A stretch of 40,495 bases of DNA from JBCCHY01 sp039028495 (GTDB lineage: Bacteria; Patescibacteriota; Saccharimonadia; Saccharimonadales; VXPC01). Position 1 is the stretch's first letter; the number at the start of each line of letters is the position of its first letter. The notes under the pieces were generated by a model. It saw only the letters and a program-made list of their open reading frames with translations, was not told where the DNA came from and did no database searches. Position numbers and translations under genes: made by a program. Below are positions 17,280 to 27,000 of the stretch, one piece after another. The stretch spans positions 1-40,495 of the forward strand of contig JBCCHY010000005.1 of NCBI GenBank assembly GCA_039028495.1, in the 5' to 3' direction.

Positions 17280-17308
17280 AGCATAACCTCATAAACACTA
17301 CGTTTCAA
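17280..17308 (-). promoter_or_regulatory. Predicted promoter of the 969-residue surface protein
   Basis: On the minus strand, TTGAAA (17303-17308) and TATGCT (17280-17285) are 17 bases apart. The ATG of the surface protein is 32 bases downstream, preceded by a weak TTGGGG. Confidence 0.55.
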
Positions 17309-17431
17309 TGGCCTGTTTTTTTATCCACAGCTATTTAACACAACTTTAAGAAACTGGCTCTATTGATAGCTCCTAGCAGGATACGGATAAAATCAATGCA
17401 GCTTCTTACCAGTGCGTTTGCTTCGGGCGTT

Positions 17432-17459
17432 TTGAAAACATCTGATGCTCTGCTATAGT
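17432..17459 (+). promoter_or_regulatory. Predicted extended -10 promoter of the giant plus-strand adhesin
   Basis: TTGAAA (17432-17437) and TATAGT (17454-17459) are separated by 16 bases. TGC immediately precedes the -10 box, giving an extended -10. Transcription would begin near 17466. The 17246-17470 interval holds this promoter and the divergent one, and no gene was recognised in it. Confidence 0.55.
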
Positions 17460-17515
17460 TTGATTATATAGCGAGAAAAAACAAAAAAAGTCAAACGTAA
17501 TATTGGACGGATTGA

Positions 17516-20500
17516 ACGATATCGTATTTTTTTGAAGCTATCTGTTGGAGCAAACTAACACATAGGGCGTTAGCCGTATTATCGTCTGCTCTACTTATAA
17601 CCGTTAATCTGTTTCTTCTGGGTAGTGCACCTGCTCGGGCAGCTTTTGATACATGCTCGGCGGTAAGCACAACTTACGGCGAGCTCAACACGGCCCAAAC
17701 GACTAATGAATCAGCAACACATACTATATGGACACGTATAAAGGGCCCTGCTCTGAGCACAGTCTATGTCTCTGTTGAGAATGACGGAGTGACGCAGCTT
17801 TGTAACGAGGAGCTTGATAACTCCCTAACCAACCCAACAACATGGGAATGGGTTAAGACAAACTCAAGCGCCAGCGACATAGTTGCAACTCTCAGTAGCG
17901 GCTTGACGGAAGTTCGCTACACAGCAAGTGCGCCCCAAGTAGAGATTGATAAAATGCTCCTACTTATTGATGATTCGTGCATACCCGTAAGTGGGGGCGA
18001 AAACTGCACAACTGGTCAAGTGGACCAAGATAGTGACGGAGACGGCATTTTCGATGAAGATGAGCAGGCAATTGGCGACGGAGATAATAACGGAGACTCA
18101 ACTCCCGACTACCAGCAAAACAGCGTAGCCTCAGTGCTCAGCGTAGAAAGTAATACGTACATAACCTTAGAAGCCGCGGATGGTTGTACAGTTATCAGCA
18201 GCATAGGCTCTGTGGCCGTAACTGAAGGAGCTGACAATGACTATGAGTATCCTTTTGGTCTACTTGATTTTAGCGTCACATGTGGGGTTAGTGGCGACAC
18301 AGCTACATCTCGTTTTTACTTTGACGATGAATACGATACAACCGAGTGGCAGTGGCGTAAGCAAAAGACCGATGGCACATATATAGATATGAGCAGCGTT
18401 GTTTCATATGACAGCGCTTCAGTTGCAGGAAAAACCGTCACAACTGCAACCCTCCTCATCGAAGACGGTTCAGAGCTTGATGATGACGGTGCGCTCAATG
18501 CAGCTATCGTTGACCCTTCTGGCCCAGCTATATTAGCTACTGGTAACTTAGCTGACACCGGAGTACCTGTGTATGCTGCAGCAGTTACCGGCATAGCCCT
18601 TGCTCTACTTTCGGTCGCTACATATCGGGTAAACTATCGTCCACGCAGACTAGCTCGCAGCACAAGCCAGACTGCTGCTTATGCAAGTTACGGAAAAGTC
18701 CAGATGCTTGCGGCTACGACAGCAGCCATTGGAATAGTTGTAGCCCTTGGCGCCACGGCATACGGACTCATATATCAATATAATGAGGTTGAAGCCGAGT
18801 CAGGAACCCTATCACTGCCGGCAGTAGTTAACTCAGATCCTGCAGCTTCTGGGGACAGCAGTGTGCTATTCCAAGCCCCTGATACCACACCGCCGACCGA
18901 TCCGTCATCAGCCCCAGACTTACAGTCCGGCTCTGATTCAGGTAGCAATGCAGCAGATGATATTACTAATGCGGCAACACTTGTATTTGACGTTACTTGT
19001 AGTGAATCCGGTTCAACCCTCACCCTTTACTCAGACCAGCCATCGGCTAACACATCTGTCGGGTCGCAGAGCTGTGCATCGGCAGGCGCCACAACACTCA
19101 GTGCCCCGCTCTCTGAAGCAACCCACACCCTCAGCTACACAGAAACCGACTCAGACAGTAATGAAAGTGGCCATTCACCAACACTTAGTGCCACTATAGA
19201 CCGCTCTAACCCAACCGCCTCCATCACCACACCAACAGACAGCCAGACACTGGTCGGTACAGAATCTATAAACGCAACAGCCACCGACACCAACTCGGTT
19301 ATGCAAGTAGAATTCTTTTATGACAGTACGTCACTCTCCACCGATACAACAGCACCGTATAGCTATTCTTGGGACACAACGGCTGTTACTGACAGCACCT
19401 ACACTCTCACCGTAGTAGCTACAGACGCTGCCGGCAACACAACGACGTCTAGTGGGGTGAGTGTGCAGGTTGATAACTCAATTGCCGCTTCAGCTCTTGT
19501 TTATGAAGTTGGATATGACATATTTAACTCAATCAAAATCCAGGACGCGAGTGTTAACGCAAACAGCCCAAACCCACGCGGTATGACATTCTCAATTGAT
19601 GGGACTAAACTTTATGTAGTAGATCAGAATAATGACGCGGTGTCCGAATACAGCCTATCTACCGCGTTTGATGTTTCAACTTTAAGTTATGTGCAAAGCC
19701 TTGATATATCAGCACAGAACGGCAATCCACGTAGTCCAGCAATTAGCCCAGATGGAACTAAGCTATTCGTTGTAGGAAATGCCGGTGATGTGGTCCTAGA
19801 ATACACATTAACGACACCGTTTGATCTATCTGCTGCAAATGTCACCTATGTGCAAAGCTACGACGTCACGACCGAAGAGACTTCACCAACAGGAATTGCA
19901 TTCAGCAACGACGGGACAAGAATGTTTATTACCGGTTTGGGCGCAGGCAGTGTCCACGAATACTCATTAGTCAATCCGTTTGATATGACAATGGTAAACG
20001 TTACCTATGTGCAATCTTTCGACGTCTCTTCTGAAGATAATACCCCGCAAAGCCTATACTTTACACGAAGCGGCAAAAAGATGTTTATTATAGGTCAGCA
20101 GAATGATGCCGTAGTGCAATACGATTTGATCAACCCGTTTGACCTAAGCCCTGGGAACATCTCTCACAACCAGACATTCGCACAGAGCCTTGAAAACACT
20201 CCAACTGCAGCATCATTCAATGCAAATGGAACGCGGATGTTTATAACAGGCCTAGGAAGAGATGACGTCGATGAGCTCACGGTCCCAATAACTAACTTTG
20301 ACGAGTCGGCGGCTAATGACGGTTCAGTAGATGGGTCTCTCGACATTGCCCTGTCTGGCGATACGTTTAATGATCTTGGCGGTAGTGTTCTTACTACTTC
20401 AGGAGGAAGCCCCCAGGTTACTATTGGAAATGTACCCGCTGGACTAACCCCAGTATTGAGCCTCACAAATAATAATACATCCGTAAGCCTAACATTCAGC

Positions 20501-23500
20501 GGCACAGCAGCCGATCATGAGACTACCGACAGTATTTCAGACTTAACATTTGTATTTAATGATTCGGCCTTTAGCGGTAATGATGCGTCATTGGTAGCTG
20601 ATTCGGGTAGTGGAGCACCGCACAGTACGGGGGTAGGAATAGATTTTGATGACTCTCCAGACACCACTCCACCGGATAATGTCACTGGTTTTACTGCCAC
20701 CGCAAGCACGGTTAGCAATGAGATAAATCTGACCTGGGATACTACTAGTGACAATATCGGCGGCTCCGGAGTCGCTCAGTACAGTATTCTGCGCGACGGA
20801 TCACCATTAGTTGATGTAAGCGCTCCAGCGCTAAGCCATACAGACATCAACCTCTCATCCAATACAAGCTATTCTTATACAATTGTTGCGGTTGATGCTG
20901 TTGGTAATCAATCAATCAGTCCTACTCCAGCTAGTGACACCACCGGAGATTTCATTGCTCCAAGCCCTGTGACGATCGACTCTCCACTACAGAATGATGC
21001 CGTCAGTGGTACCGTGAATATCAGTATAAGTGCTGCGGATGATATTGGTGTAACTTCTGTAGATATACTCATAGATGATGTTGTTGTGGCTACTGACACA
21101 ACCCTACCGTATAGCTATTCTTGGGATACAACACTGGAAGCAGATGGTCCACATACTATTACAACTACAGCGAATGACGCTGCTGGCAACTCAACAACTG
21201 TTGTGGCAACTAACGTAACCGTAAACAACACCGATACGACTCCACCGAGCAATGTATCCGGCTTCACTGCGACAGCACTAGATGCGAACACTATCAACCT
21301 AGCTTGGACTTCAGCAACTGACGATGTAGCAGTTACCGCATATGAGATAGCAGAAGTTGGCCAAGGATTAGGTCTAGTTGCTACTGTAAATGAACCGAGC
21401 ACAACATTCACACACACCGGCCTACTGCCTGGCACACTGTACAGTTATGATATTGTCGCCGTAGATGCAGCTGGCAATAAATCGGTTACAGCAACTAATG
21501 CAAGTGATACCACCAATTCTGATTCAGAAGCACCAGTAATCAGCATATCTACACCTACTGACTTGAGCACCGTTTCAGGTGATACTCTAATCCGTGCCAC
21601 TGCGACCGATAATGTTGGTGTTACAGAGGTTCAGTTCTACATCGATGGTAGCCCAGTTGGCTCACCAGACACTACAGACCCATACGAGTATAACTGGATG
21701 ACTTCGAGCGGTTCTTACCCAGATGGTACCTACAGTCTAACTGCTGAAGTCAATGATGCAGCAGGAAACGGTCCCGTAACGTCTACAGCCGTCTCCGTTA
21801 CAGTAGACAACTCTACCCCTACTATAATAAACGACACCAACTACTTGGATTTTGACGGCAATGATGACTATATCAACCTCGGCCCAATGGACGAAATAGC
21901 TGGTAGCGCCCTAACTATTGAGGCGGTTGTGAACAGTAGTGACTTTACAGCTGACGGTAGCTGTTCAAGCGGTGATTGTCGCATAGTTTCTAAAGCAAGC
22001 TCCACATCAAGTAGTGATCATTATTGGATGATTAGCACCATACCAAGCGGTGGCGACACAGTATTGCGCTTTAGGTTAAGAACAGGCACCACAACGACTA
22101 CTCTTATTGCCTCGAGCGGCGCGATGCAGGCTGATACTAGCTACCATGTAGCTGCTAGCTACGATGGATCTACTATGAGGTTATTCCTTGACGGAGTAGA
22201 AGTAGGTTCTACAGCTAAAACTGGTGCGCTAGCTACCAACAGTGGTGTAGACGCATGGATTGGCGGTAACCCTGACGGAGCTTCGTCAAGACCATGGGAA
22301 GGCTCTATCGACGACGTAAGAATCTGGAGCATAGCCAGAAATCAATCCCAAATCCAGACTAGCATGACTACTGAATTAATTGGAACAGAGACTGGTTTGG
22401 TTAGCTACTACAAGTTTAATGAATCGACAGGTCAGACGGTTGCAGATAGCGCTACAAGTGCTCCAGTCAACGATGTCTACCGCGGTAGTACTACTGGTAC
22501 CGACACTAATGACCCTGGCATAGTTAATAACATTCCTGACACTACACCACCAAGTGCTCCAAGTAACCTAGATGCATTTAATCCAACTGATGTAACAATT
22601 GATCTTTCGTGGACAGCAGCTACTGACGACGTCGAAGTTTCTGAATACCAAATCTACCAAGTGATTCCAAGTAGTGTTCTAATTGACACGATACCTGCTG
22701 CTAGCACAGCCTATACAGTGACTGGTTTAACACCGAGCACAAGCTATACCTATGAAGTCTATGCAGTTGATACGTCAAATAACATATCGGCCACTTCCTC
22801 CAACCAAGATAGTGAGAGTACCCTTGCACCGGACACTACAGACCCAACCTGGAATCCTAGCGCAAATCTCGCTGCTTCTAGCCCAACTAACTTCACCGTC
22901 AACTTAGACTGGGATGCAGCTATAGATAACGTTAGTGTGGCTGAGTACGAAATAGAAAGAGCTTTAAGCGGTAGCGGTAGCTACGCTGTAGTTGATACAG
23001 TTTCAGCTCCTAACACCTCCTCAACTGTGGTTGGCCTCAATCAGAACACTGCCTATGACTTCCGAATAAGAGCCAAAGATGCAGCTGGCAACTTCTCACC
23101 ATACTCTAATGTAGCTACTGAAACCACTACAAATAATGCTGCAGCCTGTACCTACGACGGCAATCCAAATAACCCGTTTGATGATCCGAACTCGCTATAT
23201 AATGGTAACGAAGGAAGATATCCTGTTGGTACTCTAGATCCAGGGCTATTCACTAAGAATGATGGTATAACTCCATTCCCAACTCCTCTCACAACTGGTA
23301 TCTGCGGCGTTGGGCTGACACCAGGTGACCTTACTCCATCGGGTGGCATAACCATCACGCAAGACGGAGCAGTAATTGATGGGCTAGATGTCGATGGGTG
23401 CATAAACGTTGATGCAGATAACGTTGTGATACGTAATACTCGGGTAACATGTTCCGGCTCGTACGGTATTAATCTACTAGGCGGACACCATAGTCTAACT

Positions 23501-24001
23501 ATTCAAGATTCTAGAATCAGAGGAGTCGGCGCATCATCTAGAAAGGGCATCCTGCTCAATGGACCAGATTCGGTGCTCGAAAGACTACATGTTTCAGGCG
23601 GCGCTGACGGCATACATGCAGGAGGTGGTTCAGGCACTATTGTTCGCGATTCATATATAACAGGTACGTACAAAGCGCCTGGCACCCATAACGATGCCCT
23701 GCAGTTCAGGTCTGGAGTTAACCACCTGTTTGAAGGCAACTCAATACTAGGCCCTTATCAAACATCGACTTCGACTCTACTGCTGCAAGCTAAAGCCGGT
23801 AACATATCTGGATCGATAATACGCGATAACTTCTTCTCTGGCGCAAAGCTATATACTAGCCAAGCTAGTGGCTACACAATGACCAATGTTCTTGTAGAAA
23901 ATAACATATACGAAACTGGCTCATGCTTTGGTGCTTGCCACTCAAATTCTGGTGGTGCAACAAAAATAAACAACACGTTAACTGGTGGAGGTACGTGGTA
24001 A
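17516..24001 (+). CDS. Giant multidomain surface adhesin with internal LADTG anchor; N-terminal leader out of frame or start unresolved
   Basis: The frame is open from 17516 to the TAA at 23999-24001. A good signal peptide lies upstream of the first usable in-frame start (GTG 17789): RALAVLSSALLITVNLFLLG then SAPARA|AF at about 17564-17644. No ATG, GTG or TTG precedes it in this frame; see the T7 tract. Counting residues from GTG 17789: an anchor-type domain with LADTG at 254-258, a membrane helix at ~260-279, the basic loop RVNYRPRRLARS, and a second helix at ~304-329. Then come Ig-like domains (~365-560), a beta-propeller-like region (~569-838), FN3 and Ig-like units alternating (~958-1343), a LamG/concanavalin-like domain (~1350-1564), two FN3 (~1584-1780) and a right-handed beta-helix with the HND..Q motif (~1787-2070). 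Adhesion to host or biofilm glycans is the likely role. Confidence 0.8.
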   Translation, partial: TISYFFEAICWSKLTHRALAVLSSALLITVNLFLLGSAPARAAFDTCSAVSTTYGELNTAQTTNESATHTIWTRIKGPALSTVYVSVENDGVTQLCNEELDNSLTNPTTWEWVKTNSSASDIVATLSSGLTEVRYTASAPQVEIDKMLLLIDDSCIPVSGGENCTTGQVDQDSDGDGIFDEDEQAIGDGDNNGDSTPDYQQNSVASVLSVESNTYITLEAADGCTVISSIGSVAVTEGADNDYEYPFGLLDFSVTCGVSGDTATSRFYFDDEYDTTEWQWRKQKTDGTYIDMSSVVSYDSASVAGKTVTTATLLIEDGSELDDDGALNAAIVDPSGPAILATGNLADTGVPVYAAAVTGIALALLSVATYRVNYRPRRLARSTSQTAAYASYGKVQMLAATTAAIGIVVALGATAYGLIYQYNEVEAESGTLSLPAVVNSDPAASGDSSVLFQAPDTTPPTDPSSAPDLQSGSDSGSNAADDITNAATLVFDVTCSESGSTLTLYSDQPSANTSVGSQSCASAGATTLSAPLSEATHTLSYTETDSDSNESGHSPTLSATIDRSNPTASITTPTDSQTLVGTESINATATDTNSVMQVEFFYDSTSLSTDTTAPYSYSWDTTAVTDSTYTLTVVATDAAGNTTTSSGVSVQVDNSIAASALVYEVGYDIFNSIKIQDASVNANSPNPRGMTFSIDGTKLYVVDQNNDAVSEYSLSTAFDVSTLSYVQSLDISAQNGNPRSPAISPDGTKLFVVGNAGDVVLEYTLTTPFDLSAANVTYVQSYDVTTEETSPTGIAFSNDGTRMFITGLGAGSVHEYSLVNPFDMTMVNVTYVQSFDVSSEDNTPQSLYFTRSGKKMFIIGQQNDAVVQYDLINPFDLSPGNISHNQTFAQSLENTPTAASFNANGTRMFITGLGRDDVDELTVPITNFDESAANDGSVDGSLDIALSGDTFNDLGGSVLTTSGGSPQVTIGNVPAGLTPVLSLTNNNTSVSLTFSGTAADHETTDSISDLTFVFNDSAFSGNDASLVADSGSGAPHSTGVGIDFDDSPDTTPPDNVTGFTATASTVSNEINLTWDTTSDNIGGSGVAQYSILRDGSPLVDVSAPALSHTDINLSSNTSYSYTIVAVDAVGNQSISPTPASDTTGDFIAPSPVTIDSPLQNDAVSGTVNISISAADDIGVTSVDILIDDVVVATDTTLPYSYSWDTTLEADGPHTITTTANDAAGNSTTVVATNVTVNNTDTTPPSNVSGFTATALDANTINLAWTSATDDVAVTAYEIAEVGQGLGLVATVNEPSTTFTHTGLLPGTLYSYDIVAVDAAGNKSVTATNASDTTNSDSEAPVISISTPTDLSTVSGDTLIRATATDNVGVTEVQFYIDGSPVGSPDTTDPYEYNWMTSSGSYPDGTYSLTAEVNDAAGNGPVTSTAVSVTVDNSTPTIINDTNYLDFDGNDDYINLGPMDEIAGSALTIEAVVNSSDFTADGSCSSGDCRIVSKASSTSSSDHYWMISTIPSGGDTVLRFRLRTGTTTTTLIASSGAMQADTSYHVAASYDGSTMRLFLDGVEVGSTAKTGALATNSGVDAWIGGNPDGASSRPWEGSIDDVRIWSIARNQSQIQTSMTTELIGTETGLVSYYKFNESTGQTVADSATSAPVNDVYRGSTTGTDTNDPGIVNNIPDTTPPSAPSNLDAFNPTDVTIDLSWTAATDDVEVSEYQIYQVIPSSVLIDTIPAASTAYTVTGLTPSTSYTYEVYAVDTSNNISATSSNQDSESTLAPDTTDPTWNPSANLAASSPTNFTVNLDWDAAIDNVSVAEYEIERALSGSGSYAVVDTVSAPNTSSTVVGLNQNTAYDFRIRAKDAAGNFSPYSNVATETTTNNAAACTYDGNPNNPFDDPNSLYNGNEGRYPVGTLDPGLFTKNDGITPFPTPLTTGICGVGLTPGDLTPSGGITITQDGAVIDGLDVDGCINVDADNVVIRNTRVTCSGSYGINLLGGHHSLTIQDSRIRGVGASSRKGILLNGPDSVLERLHVSGGADGIHAGGGSGTIVRDSYITGTYKAPGTHNDALQFRSGVNHLFEGNSILGPYQTSTSTLLLQAKAGNISGSIIRDNFFSGAKLYTSQASGYTMTNVLVENNIYETGSCFGACHSNSGGATKINNTLTGGGTW
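17527..17533 (+). other. T7 homopolymer at the frame break in the adhesin leader
   Basis: Seven Ts lie between the promoter and the signal peptide of the giant adhesin. With six Ts, an upstream frame containing TTG 17503 or TTG 17512 would join the signal-peptide frame. With eight Ts, the frame open from 17472 would join it. As written, neither frame does. It could be a slippage (contingency) site, a transcriptional slippage site, or a sequencing/assembly error. Confidence 0.5.
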
Positions 24002-24074
24002 CACAATAAGTCCACCTAATCCAAAGGCTGCTGAAAGCTGCCTCTTGTGTCCCCAGCTACCCAGAAAGAGTTAT

Positions 24075-27000
24075 TTACAACTGACCGCCATCTGTATAGA
24101 AGTTATCCGTCCAGACCGCACCCCCACCAGAGCTATTTTGGGCGCATGATCCAAAGCAGGATATTTCCTCAAATACATTTTGTGTAACAGTTACGGATGT
24201 CATGTTGTATGGGGCTACTTCTGTCGTATAGAGTTTCGCGCCTGACAAATAGTTATCAGTTATCGACACATTTGAAATATCGCCGGCTTTTGCCTGAAGT
24301 AAGATAGTCGAGGTGCTTGTTTGCCAAGGCCCTATAAAAGAGTTGCCTTCAATTATCCAATTATGCCCACCTCTTATTTGAACTACATCATTGTGTGTGC
24401 CAGTTGTTTTCACAGTACCCGTCATGTAAGAATCTCTTATGGTAACGTTGGAAGAACCCCCGGTGTGGAAGTTGTCGGCACTACCAGTAATGTGAGTTCT
24501 CTCAAATGTTGCCCCTCCACTCGAACCTATCAGCACCGCTTTGGCGGAACCACCCGTTCCACGAATCCTAGTGTCCCGAACAATCAGATTGCTCCCCGAT
24601 TTAAAGCGGAAGGCGTACTGAGCACTTGATGTAATAAGGCTGCGTGTAATCGTTACATTATCTGCCTCGATAACAACATTACAGTCGAACTTCTGCATAT
24701 CTAGCACAATGTTATCGGTAGTAATCGTGCAGGTCGTATTATCGGTCAGATCAGACTCTTCTACGCCCACCCCACAGATACCCGTAGTAAGTGGTGTCGG
24801 GAAAGGTTGGCCGTCAACAACAGAGTTCACCGCTCCTGGATCAAGCGTTGATACTTGCGCTCGATAGTATGTACCTGACGTCGGATTAAGATCATCGCCC
24901 GGGTCATTCGGGTTTCCCGTATAGTTACAGGTTACCGCAGTTGAAGAAGTGGTTCCCGTAACAGCCGGTGTCGAGATGATAGATTGATTCCCAGCTAGAT
25001 CAACCGCAAAGATAGTATAGCTGTAGCTTGTTGATGGTGTCAGACCGACATCAGTGAAGCTAAGAGTCGAAGTTCGTCCAACCTCAACACCTGACTCGAG
25101 TACTACGTACTCACCGATGCCAGTATCGTCGTCTGCTGCGTCCCAGGTGAGGCTGATCGAAGCTCCCGTAACAGAACTAACTATTAAGTTAGCAGTAGTA
25201 CCTGCTGTCGTCCAAGTTGGAGGTGTAGTATCTGGTACTTGATTAACTATGCTTGGATCATTTATATCAATATCGCTGGTGCTACCTAGTATCGTATCGT
25301 TATTCCCTGGTCCATAGTCAAAAACGTCTTGGCCAGAAGTTTCAAACTTATAGTAGTGCACTAGACCTGCTTCGGTGCCGCTGAGTTCGATATCTTTATC
25401 TGCAAGTATTTGAGCAGCGGATCGAGCGATATCCCAAATACGAACATCGTCGATTGAGCCATCCCACGGACGATCTGTGGGGCCGTTTGGGTTACCTCCA
25501 ATCCACGCATCAACTCCAACATTTGTTGAGACTCCACCTGTCTTCGCAGTTGAAGCAACTTCAACACCATCCAGATATAGCCTCATAAACTCTCCATCGT
25601 AAGTCGCGGCGACATGATACCAGGTACTTTCATTGAGCGATCCAGTCGATGCTATCAGGGTTTCTGTACCACCAATAGTAGTATTCAACCTAAATCTTAG
25701 CAGGTCCTCTCCACCATTGTTCAAAGTACTAAGCATCCAGTAGTGGTCACTTGAACTTGTTGACGAAGCCTTTGAAATAAGTCGACAATCACCACTTGGA
25801 CAATTATTGAAATTTTCACCGTTAAACCATGTCTCGATGGTCAAAGCCGAACCTGAGATATCTATAGGACCAAGATTTACATAATCATCTTGGCCATCAA
25901 AGTTCAAGTAGTTTTGGGTAGGGGCAGAGAGAAGTACCCCGCCAACCCAGATAGGATCATCACCATCGGGTAGGTTTGTACCGCCCAGTGTTCCATCATG
26001 AGCGGTTGTGCCGCTATCTGAAGCTACCTGTCCGTACCCATCATTGAGCCTGTAGTACAACATGAGTCCAGACTCGCTACCCATCAATTCTACGTCTTTG
26101 TTGTCCGCTATTTCTTGGGCTGTACGCTCGATGTTCCAAATACGAACGTCGTCAATTGAACCCTCTAAGTTTCTGCTACTACCAGTCCCTGACCCAGACG
26201 GCCAAGCACCAAGTAGTGAGCGTGCTACTCCACCAGTATCGACCACTCCACCATAGACGGGTGATTCTTTCTCTAGGTTGCCGTTGATATAAATTCTTAT
26301 CTTTTTGTCTCCATTAGAGTCGTAAGTCATAGCAACATGGTTCCAGGTATTCTCTTCTAAATCTGTGGCAGAGATAGCACTCCTAAGTGTTCCGTCAATT
26401 CTAAGAAATGCCTGGATCCTACTGAGCCCAGAAGAGGTAGTGTGAGTTCTTAGCAATGTGCCTGCCTGACCGGCTTCATTACTTTTAGTGTACAGATAGC
26501 AAACCCATACTGTCGAAGTCGCGCATTCAGGATTCGTAAAATCTGTTGTTTTAAACCAAGCTTCAACAGTAATGGCGTCAGACGAATGCTCAAAACTAGC
26601 TAAGTCTATATAGTCATCGTTGCCGTCAAAGGTGACGCAACCAGTTTGTTCGCATAAGGGTGCTGGTTGATCCAGCCCGCCAACCCATATAGGATCATTA
26701 ACTGCCGGCAAAGCACTATCTCCAAGTGCTCCATCATGAGCGGTTGTGCTGCTATCTGAAACTGCCTGCCCGTATCCGTCATTGAGTCTGTAATACAGCA
26801 TGAGTCCAGACTCGCTACCCATCAATTCTACGTCTTTGTTGTCCGCTATTTCTTGGGCTGTACGCTCGATGTTCCAGACGCGAAAATCATCCATAGAGCC
26901 CTCTAAGTTCCTATTACTACTCGCCCCCAAACCAGACGGCCAAGCACCAAGAAGCGAGCGTGTCGCCCCACCAGGATCAACTACCCCATCATAGACGGGT

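Noticed and set aside
17789..17791. GTG as the true start of the giant adhesin
   Set aside because: It would remove a well-formed signal peptide encoded just upstream in the same frame and leave a surface protein without an export signal. It is kept only as a numbering origin.
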